59,214 nucleotides of DNA from Acidobacteriota bacterium (GTDB taxonomy: Bacteria > Acidobacteriota > Terriglobia > Acidiferrales > UBA7541). Below are positions 16,533 to 28,530 of this stretch, piece after piece; position 1 is the stretch's first letter, and each line of letters begins with the position of its first letter. The notes beneath the pieces are model-generated. The model was not told the DNA's origin. It searched no databases and saw only the letters and a program-made list of their open reading frames with translations. The DNA is taken from the NCBI GenBank assembly GCA_013289835.1, contig JABCZG010000029.1:1-59214 (forward strand). Reading direction: 5' to 3'. A program made the position numbers and the translations under genes.

Positions 16533-17564
16533 GTGAAACGCTATCTTTTTTGTTCCTACCGAGTCCTGCTTCTTGTTTGCCTTGTTGTTGTGCACAACGC
16601 CTTCCTGTCCACAGCACGATCCACAACGGACGATGACAAACCCAAAGGGGAAGCCCCCCAGGACGAAGTCAAGAAAGTAGATCTTAAGAGGGATTCTCCG
16701 GGGACGCCGTTTAAGCCCGGGAGCACGTTGCATTACGATGTGGACCTGGCGCTCATCAACGTCACGGTCACGGATCCTTACAATCGTTTGGTCACCGGCC
16801 TGGAACAAGATAATTTCCGCGTGTTCGAAGACAACATCGAGCAGGAATTGGTCACCTTTTCTGCCGAGGACGTGCCCATCTCCATTGGCGTGATTTTTGA
16901 TTTCAGCGGCAGCATGGCCAACAAAGTCGGCAAGGCTCGCGAAGCCGCCGTGCAATTCTTCAAAACCGCGAATCCGCAGGATGAATTTTTCCTGGTCAGC
17001 TTCAACGAGCGCGCGGAACTGACCAGCACCTTCACCAACAGCGTCGAAGATTTGCAGAGCCGCATGATGTTGATGGCTCCCAAGGGACGAACCGCGCTGC
17101 TGGACGCTATCTATCTGGGCCTCAGCCAGATGAGGGGTGCACACAACGCCAAACGTGCCTTGCTCATCCTATCCGATGGAGGCGATAATCATAGTCGGTA
17201 CAACGAAAGCGATATCAAGCGGCTGGTGAAGGAAGCCGACACCCAGCTCTATGCCATCGGCATTTACGACCCGCTTGGTTATCGGAACCGGACGACGGAA
17301 GAACTGAACGGCCCGACGCTTCTCAGCGAAGTTACCGAGATGACCGGCGGGCGGACTTTCTCCGTGGAGAAGTTGGACGACCTTCCGGACATCGCTTCGA
17401 AAATCGGCATGGAGCTGCGCAACCAATATGTCCTCGGCTATAAACCAAGCAACAAGGCTCACGACGCGCGGTGGCGCAAAGTCAAGATCCGTCTGCGCGC
17501 ACCCAAAGGGCTACCGCCTCTCAGCGTTTATTCCAAGACAGGCTATTACGCGCCCAGCCACTGA
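16533..17564 (+). CDS. VWFA-related acidobacterial domain protein (first of pair)
   Basis: A 343-residue exported protein of the VWFA-related acidobacterial type (TIGR03436, by memory). N-terminal signal YRVLLLVCLVVVHNAFLS; a conserved lead-in VDLALINVTVTDPYNRLVTG with DNFRVFEDNIEQ; then a von Willebrand A domain (about 113-290) with the metal-site motif DFSGSM, a later Thr in GRTALLDAI, and the Asp in ILSDGGDN, so the MIDAS looks complete. The end NQYVLGYKPSN...YYAPSH is shared with the next gene. Start: GTG at 16533 preceded by GGGGGTG; the frame is open back to 16380 but that stretch is not signal-peptide-like. Such domains usually bind proteins; partner unknown. Confidence 0.85.
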   Translation: MKRYLFCSYRVLLLVCLVVVHNAFLSTARSTTDDDKPKGEAPQDEVKKVDLKRDSPGTPFKPGSTLHYDVDLALINVTVTDPYNRLVTGLEQDNFRVFEDNIEQELVTFSAEDVPISIGVIFDFSGSMANKVGKAREAAVQFFKTANPQDEFFLVSFNERAELTSTFTNSVEDLQSRMMLMAPKGRTALLDAIYLGLSQMRGAHNAKRALLILSDGGDNHSRYNESDIKRLVKEADTQLYAIGIYDPLGYRNRTTEELNGPTLLSEVTEMTGGRTFSVEKLDDLPDIASKIGMELRNQYVLGYKPSNKAHDARWRKVKIRLRAPKGLPPLSVYSKTGYYAPSH

Positions 17565-17577
17565 GTTCGCGTCCCGT

Positions 17578-18570
17578 CTGCATTCCTTTACGCGCTATTT
17601 CTTCGTATCGCTGTTTGCGCTGCTGGTGTTCGGCTCAACTGCTTTCGCTCAGTTGCCCGTGCCCGTTCCGCCTCCGCCTGCTCCGGACCAGGACGCCAAC
17701 GCCGGCAAGCAAGGCTCGAAGCTCACGTTCAACGTGGACTTGGTGGTCCTCCACACCACGGTCCTCGACGACCGCCAGCGCTTCGCCGATGGGTTGAAAA
17801 CCGAAAACTTCCGCGTTTTTGAAGATAAGGTCGAGCAGAAACTTTCCGTCTTCAAGCGCGAAGATGTTCCCGTCAGCATGGGGCTGGTCATTGATAACAG
17901 CGGCAGCATGCGGGACAAGCGGCCGCGCGTGAATGAAGCCGCCATCACCCTCGTGCAGGCCAGCAATCCTTCTGACGAAGCCTTCGTTGTTAATTTCAAC
18001 GACGACTTCTATCTCGATCTCGACAAGGATTTCACGAATAGCGTCCCGGAATTGAAGGAGGCGCTCGAACGGATTGATTCCCGTGGAAGCACGGCGCTGT
18101 ATGACGCCATCATCGGCTCGCTCGACCACTTGAAGAAAGCGTCCAAAGACAAGCGCGTGCTGCTGATTGTTACCGACGGCGAGGACAACACCAGCCATAA
18201 TTCACTGGAAAAAACGATCCGCGAAATTCAGAGGACCGATACGGTGATCTACGCCATCGGGCTACTCAGCCAGGAACGCAAGAAAGAAGCCAAGCGCGCC
18301 AAGAAAGCTTTGGAACAAATCGCCGCGGCCTCCGGCGGAGTGTCGTATTTCCCGGAAGACGTCGAAGACGTGCACCACATTTGCGAGCAAGTCGCGCACG
18401 ACATCCGCAACCAGTACATTCTTGCCTACTATCCGACGAACACCCGCCGGGACGGCACCTTCCGCGCCGTCACCGTCGATGTGATTCCCCCGCGCGGCCG
18501 CGGCAAGCTCGTCGCTCGCACCCGCAACGGCTACTACGCCCCGTTAGACAAATCTGCCGCCGGCAACTGA
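17578..18570 (+). CDS. VWFA-related acidobacterial domain protein (second of pair)
   Basis: About 330 residues, closely related to its upstream neighbour: signal-like YFFVSLFALLVFGSTAFAQ, proline-rich linker, VDLVVLHTTVLDDRQRFADG, NFRVFEDKVEQ, MIDAS motif DNSGSM, GSTALYDAI, IVTDGEDN, and closing NQYILAYYPTN and GYYAPLD. No ATG, GTG or TTG lies at the expected place: just before the signal peptide the only candidate is a CTG at 17578, 13 bases after the stop of the first gene. The next upstream ATG (17428) would add 50 residues overlapping the first gene. The 5' end is therefore uncertain; translational coupling is likely. Confidence 0.8.
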   Translation: MHSFTRYFFVSLFALLVFGSTAFAQLPVPVPPPPAPDQDANAGKQGSKLTFNVDLVVLHTTVLDDRQRFADGLKTENFRVFEDKVEQKLSVFKREDVPVSMGLVIDNSGSMRDKRPRVNEAAITLVQASNPSDEAFVVNFNDDFYLDLDKDFTNSVPELKEALERIDSRGSTALYDAIIGSLDHLKKASKDKRVLLIVTDGEDNTSHNSLEKTIREIQRTDTVIYAIGLLSQERKKEAKRAKKALEQIAAASGGVSYFPEDVEDVHHICEQVAHDIRNQYILAYYPTNTRRDGTFRAVTVDVIPPRGRGKLVARTRNGYYAPLDKSAAGN

Positions 18571-18581
18571 CGACCTGCTCG

Positions 18582-19553
18582 CTACTGTGGCTTTGGGAGT
18601 TGCAGGATCATCCCGCCGCCTTGTCCCGTTTCGACCGTGGGCAACTGGCCGTTCCATTTGTCAATGAGCGCACGATTGTTTTCGATTCGCCGCAATTCCA
18701 ACAGTTGTGGCGTGAGTGAATTTTGCCGGATGCGGTTGGCGTCAGCTTCGCCCTGGGCACGCGTCACGAGAGACTTGGCGTCGCCTTCGGCCTCCGCGAT
18801 TTTCTTGGCGGCTTCCGCCTGCGTTGTAGCGAGTTCGTTGCGAGCGCGTTCCGCCTGCTGGATGGCCTGCGCTTTCGCGGTGATGGCCGTCGCAATCACC
18901 GAAGGCACCCGCGGTGCGCCGATGAAGCCAAACTGTTGCACGCTCACGCCTACTGGGGACATTTTCTGTTCGATCATCGTCTGCACCTTGCGCAGGAACT
19001 CTGCCTTCTTCTCGCCGTAGATATCTTCGACGACGTATGTTGAAGCTACCTCGTTCAGCGAATTGCGAACGACGTCGCGTAGAATTCCATGCGTGAACGA
19101 CTCCATGTCCGCGAGGCGGTACTTTACGTAGAAGTCCGGCGCCTTCGCCGCATCGATGGCATAGGACAGCGACACGTCCACAAAAATCTCCATGCCTTCC
19201 TTGGAGTTGAAGCCCATTTCTTCATTGATGGGATGCCCTTCGTTCGTATCCTTCGTCCATTTCACCGTTTGCACGAAAGTAGGGAATTCAATGATCTGCG
19301 TGCTCAATGGCGAATACACCACCCACCCCGTCCGCACCGGTATTTCCGACGCGCCGCGCTGCTTGCCGGCGAGGTTGATTTCCACGCCGACGTGTCCTGC
19401 CTCGATGCGCGTGACACGCACCAGGAAAAGGCCCAACACCAGCAAAATAAGCAATGCGCCGACGGCCAGGGCCCCAAGTTTTATGTACTGGCCACCCCTC
19501 TTCATTTCAAACGCGTCATCATCACCACTGCCACCCTTCTTAAACATATCCAT
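18582..19553 (-). CDS. SPFH/prohibitin-type membrane protein
   Basis: A 323-residue protein with a short cytoplasmic start, one membrane helix (about 24-48: LGALAVGALLILLVLGLFLV), and an SPFH (band 7) domain from RIEAGHVGVEINL on. The C-terminal half is a long Ala/Glu-rich coiled coil (AIQQAERARNELATTQAEAA, then KKIAEAEGDAKSLV) of the kind that assembles HflC/HflK- or prohibitin-like rings. HflC proper usually has an HflK partner next door; none is seen, so a general prohibitin-like scaffold is the better name. The ATG at 19553 follows GGAGGGAGG. It converges with the second VWFA gene (stops 11 bases apart). Confidence 0.88.
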   Translation of the reverse strand: MDMFKKGGSGDDDAFEMKRGGQYIKLGALAVGALLILLVLGLFLVRVTRIEAGHVGVEINLAGKQRGASEIPVRTGWVVYSPLSTQIIEFPTFVQTVKWTKDTNEGHPINEEMGFNSKEGMEIFVDVSLSYAIDAAKAPDFYVKYRLADMESFTHGILRDVVRNSLNEVASTYVVEDIYGEKKAEFLRKVQTMIEQKMSPVGVSVQQFGFIGAPRVPSVIATAITAKAQAIQQAERARNELATTQAEAAKKIAEAEGDAKSLVTRAQGEADANRIRQNSLTPQLLELRRIENNRALIDKWNGQLPTVETGQGGGMILQLPKPQ

Positions 19554-19760
19554 AAAATTCCTCCCTCCGTAAGAGAGCACATTCGATCATTCAAACCAAG
19601 CTACCGCTCATGACATTAAAAAGTCGTGATGAGCCGAATTGGCAGACACGAAGACTTCGAACGCGCTGGTCCCATTGCGGGGCCTAGGAGATGTGTTTCT
19701 TTTCGAAATTGGTTTTACGACTTACGGGAGAAGAGCGATTGCACGCGGTAGAATCAAGGA

Positions 19761-19904
19761 ATGGAACGCAAGGTGTTCTGGGGTACGTTTATTGTGCTGG
19801 GGCTGATTGCGGACTTTACGATGCCGATCTTGTGGTCGCTGCTGGCGACGATTCCGATTGGGATGATTAGCTGGTGGGTGGCGTACCGTAGCGAGTGGTT
19901 CTGA
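19761..19904 (+). CDS. Small membrane protein of 47 residues
   Basis: Two hydrophobic helices: FWGTFIVLGLIADFTMPILW and LLATIPIGMISWWVAY, joined by a short turn and ended by RSEWF. No homologue can be named. Evidence that it is real: balanced membrane-protein composition, good framing, and a TAGAAT -10 box at 19749-19754. That puts the transcription start at or just before the ATG, so the message may be leaderless; AAGGA also touches the ATG. It sits alone between two minus-strand genes, which makes a chance frame less likely but does not prove it. Confidence 0.6.
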   Translation: MERKVFWGTFIVLGLIADFTMPILWSLLATIPIGMISWWVAYRSEWF

Positions 19905-19987
19905 CTCCGCGCGTTACCCGTGTGATTCGAGCCGTTGTCGCTGCGTGCGGATAGGCCCGCGGTCATCATTCGCAGTTTTTGTTTTCG

Positions 19988-21190
19988 TTACATCGCTACT
20001 TCGTTGCTTCGCTGTTTCTTCATTTCATTCAAGAAGCTTTTGCCATGTGGAATCGCTGTGCCGAAATTCTCGGCGATGGTCTGGCCCATATCCGCGAGCG
20101 TGTCGCGCACGCCTAAACTTACGCCAGCGCCGCCTCCCGGCGAGTAGGCCAGTATCGGGACGTATTCGCGCGAATGGTCGGTGGTGGGCCAGCGCGAATC
20201 GGGATCGCAGCCGTGGTCCGCGGTGATCATCAGCAGGTCGGAAAGACTCAGCAACGCCAGAAAGTTCGCGAGCAATCGGTCGAACTCTTCTAGCGACTTG
20301 GCGAAGCCTTCGACGTCTTTGCGGTGGCCATACAACATGTCGAAATCCACGAGGTTACAAAAAATCAGTCCGCTCTTGCGTTCGCTGGCTGCGGCGGTCA
20401 TTTTTTCCATGCCATCGGTATTGCCTTTTGTCGTGACGTATTCCTCGACACCGCGGCCGTTATAAATGTCGTGGATTTTACCGATGCCAAAGACGCGCAC
20501 TTTGCGCTCGGCGAGAACGTCCATCAACATGGGCTTCGGCGGGTCGACGGCGTAATCGTGACGGCGCGTGGTGCGCACGAAATTTCCCGGCGTTCCCGTA
20601 AACGGCCGGGCAATGACGCGGCCCACGCGATGCGGTCCGTCCAGGAGTTTTCGCGCGATCTCGCACATGCGGTAGAGGTCGGCGATGGGAATGACGTCTT
20701 CATGAGTGGCGATCTGAAAGACGCTGTCGCCGGAGGTGTACACAATTGGTTTGCCGGTTCGAACGTGTTCTTCGCCCAACTCCTTGATGATTTCTGTGCC
20801 GGAGGCCGGCTTGTTTCCAATTGTTTTGCGGCCGATTTGCTTTTCAAATTCCTCGATCAATTCTTTCGGAAATCCATTTTTATAGACGGGGAAGGCTTGG
20901 TCGAGCCACACTCCGGCCATTTCCCAATGTCCCGTAGTAGTGTCTTTTCCGGGGGAGCGGGTGGCGCCTTTTCCGTAAGCGCCGATCGGGGCAGCTGTGG
21001 GAGTCTGGTGCTTTAGCGGAGCTATATTCGCCAACCCGAGTCGCACGAGATTTGGAATTTCCAGCGGACGGGACTCCGCGATGTGTCCAAGCGTGTTTCT
21101 GCCCACGTCGCCATAGTCGGCGGCATCGGACAGTTCGCCGATTCCCACGCTGTCCAGCACGATCCAAAAAACTCGTTCAAATTCCGTCAT
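19988..21190 (-). CDS. deoB: Phosphopentomutase
   Basis: A 400-residue alkaline-phosphatase-fold enzyme interconverting (deoxy)ribose-1- and -5-phosphate in nucleoside salvage. The start RVFWIVLDSVGIGELSDAAD binds metal; the catalytic Thr is in GKDTTTGHWEMAG; YTSGDSVFQIATHED, NLVDFDMLYGHR and ITADHGCDPD (metal ligands), DHSREYVPILAY complete the pattern. The ATG at 21190 has GAGG eight bases upstream. It is isolated; no other deo genes are in the window. Confidence 0.96.
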   Translation of the reverse strand: MTEFERVFWIVLDSVGIGELSDAADYGDVGRNTLGHIAESRPLEIPNLVRLGLANIAPLKHQTPTAAPIGAYGKGATRSPGKDTTTGHWEMAGVWLDQAFPVYKNGFPKELIEEFEKQIGRKTIGNKPASGTEIIKELGEEHVRTGKPIVYTSGDSVFQIATHEDVIPIADLYRMCEIARKLLDGPHRVGRVIARPFTGTPGNFVRTTRRHDYAVDPPKPMLMDVLAERKVRVFGIGKIHDIYNGRGVEEYVTTKGNTDGMEKMTAAASERKSGLIFCNLVDFDMLYGHRKDVEGFAKSLEEFDRLLANFLALLSLSDLLMITADHGCDPDSRWPTTDHSREYVPILAYSPGGGAGVSLGVRDTLADMGQTIAENFGTAIPHGKSFLNEMKKQRSNEVAM

Positions 21191-21363
21191 GGCGCGGCCT
21201 CGCAAACCCCATTGAGCGGAACTCTAGCACAGGCAGTTGCATTCGCCATCCCCTTACTCGATGCGCCCACCCGCCTGGCCTTGCGCCGCCATACGTTATC
21301 CATGGATACTGCACTGAACTCTTTTTCGTTCTCATGCGTAGTACTCAGTAGCGGAGGTGTGCC

Positions 21364-22308
21364 ATGCCCCAGGACGGTAGCCAACGGACCAGGTCGGTTG
21401 TTTTTCCGATCATTCTGATTGCGATCGGCGCGCTTTTTTTGCTGCGCACGTGGCGTCCGGCATTCGACCCCATACCCATTCTTTGGACCTACTGGCCGCT
21501 GATTCTCATCTTCATCGGGCTGGGGAAAATCTGGGATAACATGCAGCGGAGCCGCAATCCCGATGCGCCTCCAGGTTTTTCCATGGGAACAACCGTCGGC
21601 ACGCTGGCGTTTGTGTTGCTGCTGGTTTTCCTGGTCTGGCACGGTCGGAGCTTTACGCGCCGGCACGGGTTCTACGCGGGGTCAAAACACACTTCGCAAA
21701 CCGTGGATCTCCGGGACGCGCGATCGGCGCGTGCCAAGCTGGAAATGGGCGCCGGGCAATTGACCATCAATGGCGGATCCAATCATTTGATGGATGCCGA
21801 TTTTACCTATGATGATTCGAGTGGCACGCCAAAGGTAGATTACAACGTGTCCCGTGGCATCGGAGAACTCAATATTTCTCAGGAGTCCGGCTCCGTGCAC
21901 TTCGGGCATACGCAGAATGTTTGGAACCTGAATTTCAGCAAGGATACGCCGCTGGAATTACGCATTGATATGGGCGCGGGGCAGGGGAACCTCCATTTTA
22001 GCGATATACCGCTCACCAAGTTGGATCTGAACCTGGGCGCGGGGCAAATGGATGTGGACTTCACGGGTGTTCGAAAAGCCGACTTGACGGCGGTCATCGA
22101 AGGTGGAGTAGGACAGGCAAACATCCGACTGCCGAAGAATGTCGGCGTGATTGCCACGGCGTCGGGAGGAATTGGGTCGGTCCGCGTGCGCGGATTGAAA
22201 CAGGACGGCGATTCTTACACGAACGAGGCTTACAAAAAAACTCCGGCGACGATTCACTTGAAGGTGGAAGGCGGGATTGGGGAGATCGTGCTTACGGAAG
22301 AGCCGTGA
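21364..22308 (+). CDS. LiaF-like membrane protein with toast-rack adhesin-like domain
   Basis: A 314-residue protein with three probable membrane segments (about 13-28, 40-52, 76-92) of the LiaI/LiaF-type N-terminus, then a repetitive beta-helical domain in which the phrase MGAGQ / LGAGQMDVDFTG / GGVGQANIRLP / GGIGSVRVRG / GGIGEIVLTEE recurs. That Gly-rich ladder is the toast-rack/DUF4097-like fold. In Firmicutes LiaF controls a cell-envelope stress kinase, but no kinase is next to it here, so a stress role is inference. GGAGGTG precedes the ATG. Confidence 0.8.
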   Translation: MPQDGSQRTRSVVFPIILIAIGALFLLRTWRPAFDPIPILWTYWPLILIFIGLGKIWDNMQRSRNPDAPPGFSMGTTVGTLAFVLLLVFLVWHGRSFTRRHGFYAGSKHTSQTVDLRDARSARAKLEMGAGQLTINGGSNHLMDADFTYDDSSGTPKVDYNVSRGIGELNISQESGSVHFGHTQNVWNLNFSKDTPLELRIDMGAGQGNLHFSDIPLTKLDLNLGAGQMDVDFTGVRKADLTAVIEGGVGQANIRLPKNVGVIATASGGIGSVRVRGLKQDGDSYTNEAYKKTPATIHLKVEGGIGEIVLTEEP

Positions 22309-22328
22309 GAGCGGTGGAAAACGGCGGT

Positions 22329-22357
22329 TTGCCCCACCTTGACGACGGACGTATAAT
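22329..22357 (+). promoter_or_regulatory. Promoter of the uvrA run
   Basis: TTGCCC (22329-22334), 17 bases, TATAAT (22352-22357). The -10 box is perfect. It lies about 45 bases before the uvrA start. I saw no clear LexA-type box overlapping it. Confidence 0.65.
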
Positions 22358-22403
22358 TTAAAGTTTAGGCAGTGGGTTCGAAACGCGCTGTCTAGGCTTC
22401 CCC

Positions 22404-25378
<2,975 letters not shown>

Positions 25379-25382
<4 letters not shown>

Positions 25383-26719
25383 TGACGCGTGTGAATCTTC
25401 GACGGACTCCGTTTAAACCTCTTCGCTACGCACTGTGGGTCGTCTATTTTCTTGGGACGCACTTTTCTGCTCACGCACAATCGTCTTCCGCGCCCGCCGG
25501 CCAATCGAAATCCATGAAATTGGCGAATCCGCTTAACGAGCTGCTGGACGAAGCAAAGCGCGACATTGACAAGAACAATTTTGAAGCGGCGATTGCTCCG
25601 CTGCAAAAAGTCATTGCCGAGGAGCCGAACACTGCGTACGCGCATTTCCAGCTCGCGTATGTTTTCACCGCGCTGAAGCGTGTGGACGAAGCGCGCGCGG
25701 AATATGAACGTACCATCGCAATCGATCCGAAACTCTCGGAAGCCTATCTGGACCTGGGGATTTTGCTCCTGGATAAGGATCCGCACGCGGCCGTCGCGCC
25801 ATTGACCAAAGCGGTGGAGATGCGTGCGGCGGAGTCCCGGCCGCGGTTTCTGCTGGGCGTGGCTGAGGAACGGTCGGGTGATCTTGCGAAGGCCTTCGAT
25901 TCCTTTGAGGGCGCGGTGCGGTTGGACCCGCGCGACTTGGAAACGATTGAGCATCTTGGAAGCCTTTATCTGCAGCTGAAGCGTCCCACGGATGCGGAAG
26001 CGAAATTCCGAAACGCGCTGGAACTGCAGCCCACGGATGGAAGAGCGTTGCTTGGTTTGGCGCAGAGCCTGGATGCTCAGAAAAAACCGGAGGCCGCAGA
26101 CGCGTTTCGCAACTATCTTGCGGTCCAGCCCACGGATGCGGCTGCGCGAGCGCAGTTGGTGCATCTTTTGATGGATGGGCAGCAGTACGACGGCGCGATT
26201 GCGGAACTGGATCGTGCGGACGCCGGGAAGCCGCCGTCGATGGATTCTTTGAAGTTGCGGGCGGATATTCAGATCACGCAAAAGAAATACGATGATGCGG
26301 CGGCGACGCTGGCCCGGGCGGTTGCGCTTGCGCCGACCGACGCGCAACTGCATGGCGGGCTGGGCAGGCTCTATCTGCAGAAGCGTGATTTTCCTTCCGC
26401 TGAAAAGGAGCTGAAAATTGCGCTGCGGATGGAGCCGAACAATCTTGTCTTTTGGAAGGATTTGAGTTCAACCTACTACCTGGGAGGAAATTTCGCGTCA
26501 GCCATTGCGACGCTCGATGTGATCGCCAAGGCCGAAACGCCTGGCGCCGGGGCGTGGTTTATCCGCGCACTTTGTTACGATAAACTGAACCAGCCAAAGC
26601 CCGCTCTCGAAGCGTACGAGAAATTTCTCGAGCTGGATCAGGATAAGAATCCGGATCAGGTCTGGCAGGCGCAGCAGCGCAGCAAAGTTCTGCGGCGGAT
26701 GCTGGAACAGAAAAGGTAA
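25379..26719 (+). CDS. Exported TPR-repeat protein
   Basis: 446 residues. A signal peptide (ALWVVYFLGTHFSAHAQ) is followed by about ten tetratricopeptide repeats (for example FEAAIAPLQKVIAEEPNTAY, then AHFQLAYVFTALKRVDEARA) through to the C-terminus, so it is a protein-binding scaffold, probably periplasmic. The ATG overlaps the uvrA stop (ATGA). The link to uvrA is likely only transcriptional. The partner is unknown. Confidence 0.85.
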
Positions 26720-26723
26720 CGGC

Positions 26724-27236
26724 ATGAGGGTCCGCGGGAAGTGCTGGGGAGCGTTGTGCGGCCTTGCAGCCGTTCTTTTTGTTATTCCTAGCGCTGCCAC
26801 GGATTTGCTGGGAGATTTGCAGGCCCGTTTCGACCGGGAGACCAATGGGGTGCACAAAGCGAAGATGATGGGAGCCCTGGGCGACGCGCAGTTCGAGGAG
26901 GCGCGCCGCGCGGGGAAGGCCGGAGACCACAGCACTGTCGCACTGACGCTGGAAAAATATCGCGACAATGTTCGCGCCGCGCTGGACGCCTTGAAGAAAC
27001 AACACCCGGATGCCGAAAAAAGCTCCAATGGTTACCGGCAGCTTCAAGTTCACGTGCACCGGGGTATTCGCGAGGTCGAGGAATCACTCTTGGTCGCGCC
27101 GGAGCCTTACAAGCCGCCATTGGAGATCGTGCGCGAGGATTTGATCGTCATGGATGACGAGTTGTTGAAAATGCTTTTTCCGCGGCGACCGCTGAATACC
27201 CCCGCGGCTCCCGCGTCACCGGAGAAACAGCCATGA
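26724..27236 (+). CDS. Small exported protein, helical
   Basis: 170 residues; signal peptide WGALCGLAAVLFVIPSAAT. The mature part is helical and charged (LQARFDRETNGVHKAKMMGA, then ALDALKKQHPDAEKSSNGYR), ending in a Pro-rich tail. It starts four bases after the TPR gene and overlaps the next gene by four bases. I do not recognise the family. Order and coupling suggest one function with its two neighbours. Confidence 0.75.
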   Translation: MRVRGKCWGALCGLAAVLFVIPSAATDLLGDLQARFDRETNGVHKAKMMGALGDAQFEEARRAGKAGDHSTVALTLEKYRDNVRAALDALKKQHPDAEKSSNGYRQLQVHVHRGIREVEESLLVAPEPYKPPLEIVREDLIVMDDELLKMLFPRRPLNTPAAPASPEKQP

Positions 27237-27754
27237 AATTAACGCTGTCATTTACTTTGGCCGCATTTTTATTGCTGAGCGCAGCCGCTCCGGTTCATGC
27301 GCATTCGCCGCAGGAGAAGGATTATCTGACGGCGATGGAAGCGGACAAGATTCGCGACGCGGAGTCGACGAACGACCGGATCAGATTATTTCTCATGTTT
27401 GCCGAGGACCGGCTGAAGAAGTTTCAATACGAGCTGGATCACCCTTCCACGAACCGCCACGGAGATATGCTGAACTCGCTGCTGAATGCTTATGTTGGGT
27501 GCATTGACGATGCGGCGGACCTCATCCAGCTGGGTATCGAGAAACAGGACAACATCCGGCAAGGGATCGAGTTGATGTCCTCGCGCACGAAGGATTTCCT
27601 GGTGATGCTGCAAAAAATCTCGACGGATGGGCCGGAACAAGAAATCTACAAAGACAATTTGGATGACGCCATCGAGGGCACGCAGGACGCTTTCAACGAT
27701 GCGGAAAAGGCGAAGAAGAAAGTGGCGCCTCCGCCGGTGCGGCGCAAGAAGTAG
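27233..27754 (+). CDS. Small exported protein, helical
   Basis: 173 residues; signal peptide LSFTLAAFLLLSAAAPVHAH. Mature part is all-helical and acidic with a basic Pro/Lys tail (KKKVAPPPVRRKK). It follows the previous small gene with an ATGA overlap and looks like a distant structural counterpart (both have a similar size, export signal and helical content), though no clear sequence identity is seen. Function unknown. Confidence 0.75.
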   Translation: MKLTLSFTLAAFLLLSAAAPVHAHSPQEKDYLTAMEADKIRDAESTNDRIRLFLMFAEDRLKKFQYELDHPSTNRHGDMLNSLLNAYVGCIDDAADLIQLGIEKQDNIRQGIELMSSRTKDFLVMLQKISTDGPEQEIYKDNLDDAIEGTQDAFNDAEKAKKKVAPPPVRRKK

Positions 27755-27777
27755 TTGTTGAGGAATCCGAGAGCTCG

Positions 27778-28497
27778 ATGAAGCCAAGCCCGCACATGAG
27801 ATCACTTGTTCCTGGTGGCGGGGCTCTGTTTCAGCGCATGTTCACGCGGCTGGGATGCGACGGGCGGCCGCCGCGGTTTCGAGTGGAGTTTTATCCGTAT
27901 TCCAGTTTGGTGCTGACGATTCGGCGCAAGGAAGAGGTCGTGTACGTGCGGTTTTCTGATTTGCTGCGACGCGCACCCCTTGCGGTGCTGGAAGGCGCGG
28001 CGGCGCTGTTGCTCGCACGTGTTTATCGGCGAAAGGCCGCGGCGTCCCTTGTCGAGCCGTATCTGGAATATGCGCGCTCGGACCGCACGAGAAGCCGGAT
28101 GAATCGTATGCGACGGGGACGCGTGCGATTAGCCGCGACCAGTGCGCTTGGAGAGCATTTTGATCTGGCAAAACTTTTTGACGAGCTAAATCGAAGGTAT
28201 TTCGGAGGGGTGTTGCAGCGACCGCACATCGCCTGGAGCAGCCGGAGCTGGCGGCGGCAATTTGGTTGTTACGATCCAGGCCCGCATCAGATTTTGCTGA
28301 ACCGGCGGATGGACCGGCCTGGCGTTCCGCAATGCGCGGTGGAATATGTGTTGTTTCACGAGATGCTGCACGTCAAGCATCCGACGCGGCGCTCGGGATG
28401 CAGCCTGGTTTCGCATTCGCGCGAATTTCGTGAGGAGGAAAAACGGTTTGCGGAGTTCGAACGGGCGCGGCGCATCCTGGACCGGCTGGCGCGGTGA
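27778..28497 (+). CDS. SprT-like zinc metalloprotease
   Basis: 239 residues with no export signal. The zinc site HEMLHVKHP (about 198-206, HExxH) sits after the SprT-type stretch LNRRYFGGVLQRPHIAWS and FGCYDPGPHQILLN; a late H in LVSHSREFREEE may give the third ligand region. In eukaryotes the related Spartan proteases clear DNA-protein crosslinks; given uvrA upstream and uvrC downstream a DNA-repair role is tempting but only inferred from location. The N-terminal 110 residues are Arg-rich. Confidence 0.78.
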   Translation: MKPSPHMRSLVPGGGALFQRMFTRLGCDGRPPRFRVEFYPYSSLVLTIRRKEEVVYVRFSDLLRRAPLAVLEGAAALLLARVYRRKAAASLVEPYLEYARSDRTRSRMNRMRRGRVRLAATSALGEHFDLAKLFDELNRRYFGGVLQRPHIAWSSRSWRRQFGCYDPGPHQILLNRRMDRPGVPQCAVEYVLFHEMLHVKHPTRRSGCSLVSHSREFREEEKRFAEFERARRILDRLAR

Positions 28498-28530
28498 GAC
28501 TGGGAAAAGCGGAGTTGAGCGCTGCGGGGA

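Noticed and set aside
22360..22403. tRNA-like GGTTCGAAA before uvrA
   Set aside because: No acceptor or anticodon arms surround it.
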